NCBI GenBank assembly: GCA_049695975.1 | Contig: JBAVTE010000009.1 | Span: 6,890-70,889 of the forward strand | Origin: CAILDB01 sp049695975 | Lineage (GTDB): Bacteria; Patescibacteriota; Minisyncoccia; Phycocordibacterales; GWA1-40-21 | DNA: 64,000 nt | Direction: 5' to 3' | In this document: positions 1-8,376 of the stretch, piece by piece | How positions within the stretch are numbered: position 1 is the stretch's first letter | Layout of the letters: every line of letters begins with the position of its first letter | Notes under the pieces: generated by a model | What the model was told of the DNA's origin: nothing | The model's input: only the letters and a program-made list of their open reading frames with translations | Databases searched by the model: none | Program-made: the position numbers and the translations under genes

Positions 1-1411
1 CCTCATCTCTTCTAAGATTTTCTTCCCTTGTTTTTAAAGCTGATAAAACATTTCTCAATTCGTTTTGTTCAGCAATAATTCTAAAAACTGCTTTTTCTGC
101 ATCTCTATTTGAATCTTTTTCTTTTTCTATTTCATTTTTTACCATCACATACTCCTCAGAAAGCTCCGCTTCTTTCTGTTTTGAAATCTTCAATGCTTCT
201 TCGTGTGCTCTCTTTTGATTTTCTAAATTTTTAACTTCATCTTTCAAATCATTTATTGATCCATCATCTTCATTTGAATGTCTTTTTATAAAATCTGTAA
301 ATGAATCTTTCACAAAATGAAAGAATTTTTTGATTTTTGAAATATCGTCTGAATTTTCGACCTCCTTCATTTCGAGATCTATGATTTTATACAAATTTTC
401 TACAGAAGTCATCTCTACTTTTCTATCTTTTAATGAATTTGCTTCATCTTCTTGTTTTTTTATAATTCTTATAATGGAAAAAATTTCTCCTTCAACACGG
501 CCAATATCTCTCATTAAACTGTCCTTTACTTGCCTCACGCCTTTCAATTTTTCTTCAATGTCAATAATCTTTCCACTTTTTTCGTCTTTTGACTCCGACT
601 TTGCTAAAACACTTTTTGCTTTAGAAAGCTCAGCCTCCAGATTTTTCATTTTTTCTTCTGGATTTGCCCTACTATCTAAAATATTTATTTTCTCAAAATT
701 AATGTATTCTTCCTCTCTTCTAAAATAATCATGGTACATAGAACAAAGTTTTTCTTTCATTAAAATCAAACTTTCTATCTTTTCTACCTGCTTTTTCAAA
801 AACTTTATATGCGGAGCAATTTCCCTCCTCAATGATTCAATCTGTTTTATATTTTCATCTGTTTTTACAAGCTTTCTAGAACTTTCTTCTTTTTTATATT
901 GAAAAATTTTTAGACCAAGAGCATCTTCTATCATTTCTCTTCTTTCTTTTATATTTGCATTAAGAATTTTGTCCGCCTCGCCCTGAGAAATAATTTGATA
1001 GCCTGAAGCACCGATATTTGCATTTGCTAAAAGTTCAATGATATCTTTCAATCGCACTTGGCTACCGTTTATATAATATTCACTGGAAGAATCTCTGTTT
1101 ACAACTCTTTCAATAACAACTTCATCAAAATCCACATTCAAAATTCTCTGTGTATTATTGAGAACAAGTTTCACTCCAGCACGATTTGCCCTTCCTGCAT
1201 CTTTACCACCATTAAATATCAAATCCTCAGCTCTTTTACCTCGAAGAGATTTGATAGACTGTTCACCAAGTGCAAATCGAAATGACTCAGCAACATTTGA
1301 CTTACCAGAACCGTTTGGACCAACAATAGCAGAAATAGGCGTATTAAAATTTAAAACACTTCTTTTATTGAATGATTTAAACCCAGCAATTTCAATTGAT
1401 TTAAGATACAT
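1..1411 (-). CDS. smc: chromosome segregation protein SMC, N-terminal part (runs off window)
   Basis: SMC is the ATPase of the bacterial condensin complex that compacts and segregates the chromosome. The protein begins MYLKSIEIAGFKSF, as usual for SMC. It has a Walker A motif GPNGSGKSN at about residues 31-39, then the FALGEQS and LRGKRAEDLIFNGG segments typical of the SMC head. Beyond about residue 180 it becomes a Lys/Glu-rich coiled coil. About 470 codons are visible; family members are usually near 1150 residues, so the hinge, the second coiled coil and the C-terminal ATPase half lie outside the window. It is the last visible gene of the rpmF-nusB-rnc run and starts 9 nt after the preceding small gene. 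That rnc-smc order is common in bacteria. Confidence 0.95.
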   Translation of the reverse strand, partial: MYLKSIEIAGFKSFNKRSVLNFNTPISAIVGPNGSGKSNVAESFRFALGEQSIKSLRGKRAEDLIFNGGKDAGRANRAGVKLVLNNTQRILNVDFDEVVIERVVNRDSSSEYYINGSQVRLKDIIELLANANIGASGYQIISQGEADKILNANIKERREMIEDALGLKIFQYKKEESSRKLVKTDENIKQIESLRREIAPHIKFLKKQVEKIESLILMKEKLCSMYHDYFRREEEYINFEKINILDSRANPEEKMKNLEAELSKAKSVLAKSESKDEKSGKIIDIEEKLKGVRQVKDSLMRDIGRVEGEIFSIIRIIKKQEDEANSLKDRKVEMTSVENLYKIIDLEMKEVENSDDISKIKKFFHFVKDSFTDFIKRHSNEDDGSINDLKDEVKNLENQKRAHEEALKISKQKEAELSEEYVMVKNEIEKEKDSNRDAEKAVFRIIAEQNELRNVLSALKTREENLRRDE

Positions 1412-1420
1412 TTTTCTTCT

Positions 1421-1777
1421 TTATTCCGTTAATTCATTTATTAACTTTTCTATATCACCATCTGGAGTATCAAGTTCCATCATATCAGGAGATGTATTAG
1501 GAATACTATCTTTTAAAATATACCAAAGTACAAAATCATTGGGTTGAAGTCCCTTTGATTTAATTTGTTCCTCCAATGTTTTAATTTTTTGATTATTAAA
1601 TACATCAAATTTATTTGTCATGGTATTTGCTACTTCCCCACTATCGTCCACATCATTTAAAAGTTTTGTATGCAAAAGATCTATCTTAAGTTTGATTTCA
1701 ATAATTTTATCATTTCTTAAAATCTCTTCTGATTCTTCTTTTTGTCCTTCTATTATGTTTTGTTGATCAAAATTCAT
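1421..1777 (-). CDS. hypothetical protein, 118 aa, between rnc and smc
   Basis: I do not recognise this protein. It is acidic, mostly predicted helical, with no signal peptide, membrane segment or cysteine. The first half is Glu/Lys/Ile-rich and could be a short coiled coil. The second half contains LQPNDFVLWYILKDSIP and ends in an acidic tail. It lies 7 nt downstream of rnc and 9 nt upstream of smc on the same strand, so it is very probably co-transcribed and real. Its position suggests, but does not prove, a link to RNA processing or chromosome maintenance. Confidence 0.7.
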   Translation of the reverse strand: MNFDQQNIIEGQKEESEEILRNDKIIEIKLKIDLLHTKLLNDVDDSGEVANTMTNKFDVFNNQKIKTLEEQIKSKGLQPNDFVLWYILKDSIPNTSPDMMELDTPDGDIEKLINELTE

Positions 1778-1784
1778 ACTTAAA

Positions 1785-2480
1785 TTATTTACCCCAACAC
1801 TTTTTTACAAGCGCTGTCTTTGCTGCTTCTTGTTCTGCTTCTTGCTTTGATTTACCTGTTCCAATAGAAATCAACTCCTTATCTAAGTATACTCCAACTG
1901 TGAAAATTTTGTCATGATCCGGTCCTTCTTCTTTTATTGTTTTATAAGACGGGGTAATGTTTTCATTTTCTTGGGAAGCCTCCTGAAAATTACTTTTTGC
2001 GTCCATCCAAGCCTTTTCTGCCACAATATTGTCTATCAGATGAAAAATATTATTAGAAATAAAATATTTGGCAATTTCATAACCTTGATCAATAAAAATT
2101 GCACCGATAAGTGCCTCTATTGTATTTGCCAAAATAATCTGTCTTGCCCTACCAGTGTCTTTTGTCTCACCTTTTGATAATAAAAGAAAATCATTCATTT
2201 TTATTTTTGAAGCTGCACTAGACATTGTTTCTGCATTTACAAGAGCAGCACGATAAGATGTAAGATCCCCTTCATTTTCATCAATGTATTTATTATATAA
2301 ATATTCAGTAACGATAAGCTCGAGTACAGCATCACCCAAAAATTCTAAGCGCTCATTATGCACAAGCTCTGAATCTTTGTGTTCATTCAAATATGACCTG
2401 TGAGTAAAGGCCTGTTTTAATAAATTTTTATTTTTAAAATTTATTCCTATTATTTCCTCAAATTCTTTAAAATTTTTCAT
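1785..2480 (-). CDS. rnc: ribonuclease III
   Basis: RNase III cleaves double-stranded RNA, including rRNA precursors and structured mRNAs. The signature ERLEFLGDAVL is at residues 43-53 and supplies catalytic acidic residues. A second conserved acidic stretch, NTIEALIGAIFID, lies near residue 120. A double-stranded RNA-binding domain occupies about residues 155-230, ending in the typical KQEAEQEAAKTAL helix. At 231 aa it has normal length. It sits 8 nt downstream of the nusB-Nudix fusion gene and 7 nt upstream of the small unknown gene, consistent with one operon. Confidence 0.96.
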   Translation of the reverse strand: MKNFKEFEEIIGINFKNKNLLKQAFTHRSYLNEHKDSELVHNERLEFLGDAVLELIVTEYLYNKYIDENEGDLTSYRAALVNAETMSSAASKIKMNDFLLLSKGETKDTGRARQIILANTIEALIGAIFIDQGYEIAKYFISNNIFHLIDNIVAEKAWMDAKSNFQEASQENENITPSYKTIKEEGPDHDKIFTVGVYLDKELISIGTGKSKQEAEQEAAKTALVKKCWGK

Positions 2481-2488
2481 TATAATTT

Positions 2489-3400
2489 TTATTTTATTTC
2501 TACAACAGGACGACTTCCTAAAATAGAAATCGCTTTTGTAATGATTGGTAAGATATCATTATAAAAATTGAGACTTTGAATTTCTGAAAGTTTAAACCAT
2601 TTTGCATCGTCCAACCCCCCACTTGAACCAAGCTTCAAATCCTGCATGTTAGAATTGGCAAGAAAATATTTTACCTGTTTACGTATTTTACCTTCTTCTG
2701 GATGATTGGCTATATATTCATTTGATTGTAATTCATCTTCGATTATCACATCAAGTCCAAGCTCTTCTTTGATTTCCCTCAAAAGACCATCCTTTAAGGA
2801 TTCATCTTTTTCAAGTCGGCCCTTTGACAAAGTCCATCTACCAAAAACATCGTGAACAAAAGCAAGATAAATATCGTTATCTTTTTTGCCATAAACAACA
2901 GCTCCAACTAAAATTTTTATTGGCATTTGTTCGTATGGCCGATCCTTATTATCTTTTTTAGTTGTTTCGTTTTTACCTGGCTCTCCAAGCTCTTTATAAA
3001 TAGTACCCAAAACTCCATTTACAAATCCGCCACTCTTGTCTCCACTAAAAGTCTTGGCAATTTCTATTGATTCATTTATTGCAACTTTTGCCGGAACTTC
3101 TTTTCTATCAGAAAAAAGAAGCTCATAAAGTCCCATTCTTAAAATATTTCTATCTACAATGGAAATTTTATCTATTGGCCAATCAGGTGCAGCCTTGCAA
3201 ATAATGTTATCAAGGTCAGATTTCTTTCCTAAAATACCAAAAAGTAAAGTAGTAGCAAAAGATAGGTCGTCGGCGCCACCACCAAATTCGATGATATTTC
3301 TTTTGAGAGACAAAAGAGAGACATCCTTAGAAAAACCCCGAAAATCACTTTCGAATGCTGTTTGAAGAACTATTGATCTTGCAAGGTGCCTGTTTGCCAT
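2489..3400 (-). CDS. nusB: NusB transcription antitermination factor fused to a Nudix hydrolase domain
   Basis: Residues 1 to about 140 are NusB, the RNA-binding antitermination factor that works with S10 (NusE) on rRNA transcripts; the C-terminal NusB signature GGFVNGVLGTI is at about 124-134. A charged linker (about 141-158) leads into a Nudix domain. Its Nudix box at 194-216 fits GX5EX7REUXEEXGU exactly, so the hydrolase is probably active on a nucleoside diphosphate derivative. NusB alone is usually 130-160 aa; this protein is 303 aa with no internal stop. The gene is 67 nt downstream of rpmF and 8 nt upstream of rnc. The substrate of the Nudix part cannot be inferred from sequence. Confidence 0.93.
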   Translation of the reverse strand: MANRHLARSIVLQTAFESDFRGFSKDVSLLSLKRNIIEFGGGADDLSFATTLLFGILGKKSDLDNIICKAAPDWPIDKISIVDRNILRMGLYELLFSDRKEVPAKVAINESIEIAKTFSGDKSGGFVNGVLGTIYKELGEPGKNETTKKDNKDRPYEQMPIKILVGAVVYGKKDNDIYLAFVHDVFGRWTLSKGRLEKDESLKDGLLREIKEELGLDVIIEDELQSNEYIANHPEEGKIRKQVKYFLANSNMQDLKLGSSGGLDDAKWFKLSEIQSLNFYNDILPIITKAISILGSRPVVEIK

Positions 3401-3414
3401 ATTTTTCTCGTCCG

Positions 3415-3429
3415 TCCGCCTATGGCGGA
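3415..3429. repeat. small GC-rich palindrome between rpmF and nusB
   Basis: TCCGCC-TAT-GGCGGA is a perfect 6-bp stem with a 3-nt loop, much more GC-rich than its surroundings. It lies in the rpmF-nusB spacer and has no U-run, so it is not an ordinary terminator. It may be an mRNA processing site or a copy of a short dispersed palindrome. Confidence 0.5.
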
Positions 3430-3467
3430 TTAGGATAAAAATGTTAAAAAACTAAAATCAAACAAAA

Positions 3468-3719
3468 CTATTTGACGGCTACTGCTTTATCTTCTTTTTT
3501 TGCTTTTACTACTTTTTTGCCTTTTGTTATTTTTTTAAAAGATTTAACTTCTGAAACAATAACTTCTTTTCCGTTGTATTTTCCACAATTACCACAAACC
3601 CTGTGATTGAGTCGTGCTTTTCCACAACCCGGACACTTCGTCAAAGACACACCTTTCAAGGCATGATGAGATCTTGTGCTTCCCCTCTGGGATCTATTGT
3701 GTCGCATTCTATTTACCAT
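3468..3719 (-). CDS. rpmF: 50S ribosomal protein L32
   Basis: L32 is a small zinc-ribbon protein of the large ribosomal subunit. The N-terminus is basic with the RSQRGSTRSHHAL segment. The zinc ribbon cysteines are at C29-PG-C32 and C42-GN-C45. A Lys-rich tail extends the protein to 83 aa, compared with about 57-60 in most bacteria. The start is supported by a promoter placed 9 nt upstream of the ATG. An internal ATG at residue 5 is an alternative. It is the first gene of the rpmF-nusB-rnc-smc run. Confidence 0.92.
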   Translation of the reverse strand: MVNRMRHNRSQRGSTRSHHALKGVSLTKCPGCGKARLNHRVCGNCGKYNGKEVIVSEVKSFKKITKGKKVVKAKKEDKAVAVK

Positions 3720-3728
3720 AATAGAACC

Positions 3729-3757
3729 ACTATAGCGTATTCAAGAAAAAAAAGCAA
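3729..3757 (-). promoter_or_regulatory. sigma-70 type promoter of rpmF operon, near-leaderless
   Basis: On the minus strand TTGCTT (3752-3757) and TATAGT (3729-3734) are separated by exactly 17 nt. The -10 box ends 9 nt before the rpmF ATG, so transcription would start at or within two or three bases of the start codon and leave essentially no leader. Confidence 0.7.
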
Positions 3758-3770
3758 CAATTTTGTATAT

Positions 3771-3800
3771 AAAAAGACCGCCACTCGCAAGTGGCGATCT
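3771..3800 (-). terminator. rho-independent terminator of the Nudix gene
   Basis: CGCCACT (3779-3785), loop CGCA, AGTGGCG (3790-3796) forms a 7-bp perfect stem. Read on the minus strand it is followed by GTC and a run of five T. It separates the Nudix gene from the rpmF promoter just downstream. Confidence 0.8.
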
Positions 3801-3817
3801 TGTCAAAAAAATAAAGA

Positions 3818-4312
3818 TCAACTCTTTATATTTGGATTAGGAAACCGTTGCAAAAGTTCTGAATAGACTGACAAAAACCTTTGATCTTTGGCCAACTCTA
3901 CCAGTATCGCACCGAAGGCACCGTGCTGACCATGATAGAGTTTGTCCGCGAACTCTCGAATAGGCAACCACCGTGCAATAATATACGAAATAGTTACATC
4001 ATTACAGAAAATATTTTCCTCAAACTTAGATATTCGGTCTGGACCAAATCCGGGAATCACTCTGGTCGCCAAGTAGAAATATTGAGTAAGATTCTTAAAA
4101 ATGACAACGTGAACCAAATAACTATCCACGATACGTGTTCCACCAGTTTCTTCAAAAACCTCTCGTCGCATTGTCTCTTCAGGTGTTTCTTTACATATTG
4201 CCATACCCCCAGGCATTTTCACATTCAGAGGAAATCGAGTATCAGTAACACACAAAACCATCAAATCAGATTTATAACTACCAAGAATAAAACAAGCAGA
4301 GAAACTTTTCAT
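3818..4312 (-). CDS. Nudix hydrolase, stand-alone
   Basis: A 164-aa Nudix-superfamily hydrolase, which would cleave a nucleoside diphosphate linked to another moiety. The Nudix box at residues 36-58 matches GX5EX7REUXEEXGU without a mismatch (REVFEETGG at its end). No extra domain or membrane segment is present. The substrate is unknown. The gene has a strong AGGAG ribosome-binding site 7 nt before the ATG, unlike many genes here, and its own terminator, so it is probably a single transcription unit. It looks less AT-rich than its neighbours in places, which could indicate a different origin. Confidence 0.85.
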   Translation of the reverse strand: MKSFSACFILGSYKSDLMVLCVTDTRFPLNVKMPGGMAICKETPEETMRREVFEETGGTRIVDSYLVHVVIFKNLTQYFYLATRVIPGFGPDRISKFEENIFCNDVTISYIIARWLPIREFADKLYHGQHGAFGAILVELAKDQRFLSVYSELLQRFPNPNIKS

Positions 4313-4429
4313 AACAAATCTCCTAAAATTCTAAATTTAATTGTCAAAAAATTTCCATCTGGAAATCTCAACTCTTATCCGTATATAATAATACACCCAA
4401 AAGTATTAAATGTTTAATATTATTTCTAA

Positions 4430-5041
4430 TTAGACCATCTTTTTCAAAAAACATTTTCTGTGCTCTTTACAAATTCCATACTTTTTTATTTTTTCATAAT
4501 GTTTTTTTGTGCCATAGCCCTTGTGAACTTCAAAACAATAATTTGGATATTTTTTTGCCAATCTACACATTAGAGTATCTCTTGAGACTTTCGCTACAAT
4601 AGATGCAAAAGCTATTACCCTTTCTTTTTCATCTCCTTTTATAATTGTCTTTTGATTTTTGTATTTATCTGGAGCTTTTAATCCCCCGTCAAGAAGTATT
4701 TGGCAGTTTTTTGGATTTAATTTTAATTTTTCTAAGGTTTTTTCCAAGGCTTTTTTAATTGCAGGAACTATACCTATTTTATCTATTGTTCTTGAGCTTT
4801 CAAAAGAAACTGCATAGTTTACTTTTTTATTTTTCTTTAGTTCTTTTAATTTACAAAAATTTTCTTCTCTTTCTGTGAACTTTAATTTTTTTGAATCTTT
4901 TATCTTTCCAAAATTTTTTGCATTGAAATCTATAGGCATAACAAATGCACATACAGTGACTGGCCCAGCTAGAGGTCCTCTCCCCACTTCATCTATTCCT
5001 ACAACAAACTTTATTACATTTTGCAACTTTTTATTTATCAT
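4430..5041 (-). CDS. rnhB: ribonuclease HII
   Basis: RNase HII removes ribonucleotides and RNA primers from RNA-DNA hybrids. The N-terminal motif VGIDEVGRGPLAGP carries the catalytic Asp17 and Glu18. Further conserved parts are ILLDGG and SIVAKVSRD, and the C-terminal FEVHKGYGTKKHYE. An upstream ATG at 5080 would add 13 hydrophobic residues and overlap dnaE; the internal ATG at 5041 gives a typical N-terminus and 203 aa, so I chose it. It is divergent from dnaE with about 30 nt between the starts. Confidence 0.93.
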   Translation of the reverse strand: MINKKLQNVIKFVVGIDEVGRGPLAGPVTVCAFVMPIDFNAKNFGKIKDSKKLKFTEREENFCKLKELKKNKKVNYAVSFESSRTIDKIGIVPAIKKALEKTLEKLKLNPKNCQILLDGGLKAPDKYKNQKTIIKGDEKERVIAFASIVAKVSRDTLMCRLAKKYPNYCFEVHKGYGTKKHYEKIKKYGICKEHRKCFLKKMV

Positions 5042-5072
5042 TTTTTGAAGTATGATTACTAATACTATCATT

Positions 5073-8000
5073 ATGTCCAAATTTATTCATTTACACACGC
5101 ATAGTCACTATTCTCTCCTAAATGCTTTGCCTAAAATTCCTGAGCTTATTAAACAAGCAAAAAAATTTGAAATGTCAGCTCTCGCACTCACAGACGCTGG
5201 CAATATGTATGGAGCAATTGAGTTTTATCAGTCCTGCAAAAAAAATGATGTGAAGCCGATTATCGGAGTGGACTTTTACGTAGCAAATCGAGGGAGATTC
5301 GACAAACAAGGAGGTATAGATAATCGCCGAACACGCTTAGTTCTTATCGCTAAAAATAATAATGGGTACAAAAATCTTATCAAACTTGTTACTGATTCAT
5401 ACTTTGAGGGTTTCTATTATAAACCCAGAATAGATAAAGAACTTATTGAAAAATATAAAGACGATTTGATTTGTATAATGCCACACTTTTCTGGAGAAAC
5501 TTCTTTTGCTTTGAAAAACAGCGATACTGAAAAAGCTAAAAACTTGGTAGATTGGTACAAAAAAATATATGGCGATAATTTTTTTCTTGAGATTACACAT
5601 CATCCAGAAATAGAAGGTCAGATTGAATTAAAAGAAAAAATTAAAAAACTTGCAAAAGACTCTGGTGCAAACCTAGTGGCGGGACAAGATGTTTACTATC
5701 TCAATCCTGAAGATAAACAAGCCAGAGACACTCTCGTGCAAGTAAATTCCCATTCTGATTTTGGAGATAGAGAACAAAAAGAAGGGGTTGATAATTTTTC
5801 ATTTATTTCTTCTGAAAAAGCCATAGAATATTTCAAAGACGAACCAGAAGCTTTGGAAAATACTGAAAAAATAGCAGAAATGTGCAATGTAGAAATTGTT
5901 TTAGGAAAAGACGCTTGGGTATTTCCAAAATTTATTGTGGAAAGCGGCCTATCAAATGATGAAGAACTAAAAAGAATAGCGTACGAAGGAATAGAAAAAA
6001 GAGGTCTGACTCGTTCAAAAGAAGTTGTGGACAGACTTGAATATGAACTTGAGGTTATAAAAAATAAAGGTTATCCCCAATATTTTCTTGTCGTTCACGA
6101 CCTCTTAAAATATGCCGACGAACATGGAATTTTTACAAACATCAGAGGCTCAGTCGCAGGCTCACTTGTCACATATCTTACAAAAATTACAAAAGTTGAT
6201 CCTCTTCTATACAAACTTCCGTTTGAAAGATTTCTAAATCCAGAAAGACCTTCAGCGCCAGATATTGATATGGACTTTGCTGATAATAGAAGAGATGAAG
6301 TTATTGATTATGTGAGATCAAAATATGGCAAAGACAATGTCGCACAAATTGGTACCTTCGGAACAATGATGGCCAGAGGCTCTGTACGTGACGTGGCTCG
6401 CGCTATGGGTTTTCCCCTTCCACTTGCCGATAAAATAGCAAAACTTATTCCTCTCGGTGCACAAGGCTTCCCTATGACAATCGACAAAGCGCTTGTTGAT
6501 GTACCAGAATTAAAAAAAATATATGATGAAGATAAAGATGCAAAAACGATTATCGATATGGCAAAAAAAATTGAAGGATGTGCGAGACACATTTCTGTTC
6601 ACGCGGCAGGAGTTGTCATTGCACCAAGTTCTCTTCTAAACTATGTTCCACTCCAATATGATCCAAAAGGCGAAGGAAAAATTATCACACAATACGATAT
6701 GCATGCTGTCGGTGAAGATGGCGTAGGACTTTTGAAATTTGACTTTCTCGGAATTAAAAATCTTTCTATCCTTGCAGATGCTGTAGACCGAGTCAAAAAA
6801 ATTGAAAATATAGATTTGGATATAGAAGCAATTCCTCTTGATGATTCCAAAACTTTTGAGATGCTAGCCCGTGGTGAAACGATCGGTTTATTCCAACTCA
6901 ATGGTTCAGGATTAACAAAGTTTTTGAAAGATCTAAAGCCTACCACCATTCACGATATCAATGCTATGGTTGCTCTTTACCGTCCTGGTCCTTTGGAGTC
7001 AATCCCCCAATATATTGAACGAAAACACAATCCTGCTCTTATCAAATATTTGGACCCAAGACTCAAAGATATTTTGGACCAATCTTACGGAGTTATCACC
7101 TATCAAGACGACGTCATGCTTACGGCCATTAAACTTGCAGGATATTCATGGCTTGAAGCTGACAAACTCAGAAAAGCCATGGGAAAAAAGATCCCAGCAG
7201 AAATGCAGGCACAAAAAGATAAGCTACTTAAAGGTTTCATTGCAAATGGGCTTTCCGAAAAAAAAGCGGACACACTTTGGAAACTTATTGAACCATTTGC
7301 AGCTTACGGTTTCAACAAGGCTCATGCTGCAAGTTATGGAAGGGTCGCATATCAAACTTCATATATGAAAGCCAACTTTCCTGCGATATATATGTCTGCA
7401 GTATTAACTGCCGACTCTGGTGATGTAGAAAAAATAGGTGAATTTATTGCCGAGTGTAAAAAAATGGGTATCCCCGTACTTCCGCCATCTGTAAATGAAA
7501 GTTTTAGCGCATTTACTGTCGTAAAAACTCATGGAGCTAGTCCACATTCTACAGGACCTGACAGAGACAAAATTAGATTTGGACTTACAACCATTAAAAA
7601 CTTTGGGGAAGGAATTTCAAAAATTATAGTTCATGATAGAAAAGCCAAAGGAAAATTTAAATCTCTCTCTGATTTTCTCGAAAGGATCATTGATAGAAAC
7701 ATGAACAAAAAATCTCTTGAGGCTCTTATAAAAACAGGGGCTTTGGATGAATTCGGCGAAAGGGGTCAAATGCTCGCTAATATTGAAAATCTTTTGAAAT
7801 ACAACAAAGAAGTAAGTCAAAAAGATCAAAATCAAGATTCCCTTTTTGGAGTATTTGATGGATCTACTGGTGAAATTGCAAAAGAAGCTTTTATATTAGA
7901 ACCTGCCCCTGAGGCCACTATGAAAGATAAACTCCTTTGGGAAAAAGATTTACTTGGACTCTATGTTTCTGGACACCCTCTTGATAAATATAAAACTATA

Positions 8001-8315
8001 TTAGACAAGCAACAAATAAATATTAAAAAAATAAAAGAAGAAACAGAATCAGTTAAAAAAATTATTAACGGCGGAAAACCCATAGGCGGAATCATAGAAG
8101 AAGTGAGAGAAATAATGACAAAAAATAACGACCCAATGGCTTTTATAAAAATAGCTGATTTCACTGGTTCAATAGAGGCAGTAGTTTTTCCTAAAACATA
8201 TCTTCAATACAAAAACGCAATAATAGTAGATAAATGTATCGCGTCTGTTTGTAAAATATCAGAAAGAAATGGAGAAGTAAGTTTAATTATAGAAAGATTA
8301 AAAGTTTTGGAATAA
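5073..8315 (+). CDS. dnaE: DNA polymerase III alpha subunit
   Basis: This is the replicative DNA polymerase catalytic subunit. It starts with the PHP domain (FIHLHTHSHYSLL, residues 4-16). The polymerase core carries the catalytic aspartates in PDIDMDF near residues 396-402, and further conserved blocks include CARHISVHAAGVVIAP and YGFNKAHAASYGRVAYQ. A helix-hairpin-helix region and a C-terminal OB fold (about 985-1060) follow. It is about 1080 aa, slightly short of the usual 1150-1160. I use the ATG at 5073 rather than 5052 because MSKFIHLHTH is the normal start. A 13-residue Gly/Pro/His-containing stretch near residues 822-834 looks like an insertion. Confidence 0.96.
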   Translation: MSKFIHLHTHSHYSLLNALPKIPELIKQAKKFEMSALALTDAGNMYGAIEFYQSCKKNDVKPIIGVDFYVANRGRFDKQGGIDNRRTRLVLIAKNNNGYKNLIKLVTDSYFEGFYYKPRIDKELIEKYKDDLICIMPHFSGETSFALKNSDTEKAKNLVDWYKKIYGDNFFLEITHHPEIEGQIELKEKIKKLAKDSGANLVAGQDVYYLNPEDKQARDTLVQVNSHSDFGDREQKEGVDNFSFISSEKAIEYFKDEPEALENTEKIAEMCNVEIVLGKDAWVFPKFIVESGLSNDEELKRIAYEGIEKRGLTRSKEVVDRLEYELEVIKNKGYPQYFLVVHDLLKYADEHGIFTNIRGSVAGSLVTYLTKITKVDPLLYKLPFERFLNPERPSAPDIDMDFADNRRDEVIDYVRSKYGKDNVAQIGTFGTMMARGSVRDVARAMGFPLPLADKIAKLIPLGAQGFPMTIDKALVDVPELKKIYDEDKDAKTIIDMAKKIEGCARHISVHAAGVVIAPSSLLNYVPLQYDPKGEGKIITQYDMHAVGEDGVGLLKFDFLGIKNLSILADAVDRVKKIENIDLDIEAIPLDDSKTFEMLARGETIGLFQLNGSGLTKFLKDLKPTTIHDINAMVALYRPGPLESIPQYIERKHNPALIKYLDPRLKDILDQSYGVITYQDDVMLTAIKLAGYSWLEADKLRKAMGKKIPAEMQAQKDKLLKGFIANGLSEKKADTLWKLIEPFAAYGFNKAHAASYGRVAYQTSYMKANFPAIYMSAVLTADSGDVEKIGEFIAECKKMGIPVLPPSVNESFSAFTVVKTHGASPHSTGPDRDKIRFGLTTIKNFGEGISKIIVHDRKAKGKFKSLSDFLERIIDRNMNKKSLEALIKTGALDEFGERGQMLANIENLLKYNKEVSQKDQNQDSLFGVFDGSTGEIAKEAFILEPAPEATMKDKLLWEKDLLGLYVSGHPLDKYKTILDKQQINIKKIKEETESVKKIINGGKPIGGIIEEVREIMTKNNDPMAFIKIADFTGSIEAVVFPKTYLQYKNAIIVDKCIASVCKISERNGEVSLIIERLKVLE

Positions 8316-8330
8316 AATATTCAAAAAAAA

Positions 8331-8362
8331 GACCGTTAGTCGCAAATATGCAACTAACGGTC
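8331..8362 (-). terminator. terminator of the FG-GAP/PKD protein gene
   Basis: A 10-bp perfect stem (8331-8340 with 8353-8362) encloses a 12-nt loop. On the minus strand it is followed by eight T, so it terminates the minus-strand gene ending at 8377. On the plus strand no T-run follows, so dnaE is not clearly terminated here. Confidence 0.8.
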
Positions 8363-8376
8363 CTTGAGAATACAGT

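Noticed and set aside
8331..8362. Terminator for dnaE
   Set aside because: The T-run is only on the minus strand, so the hairpin serves the convergent FG-GAP gene.
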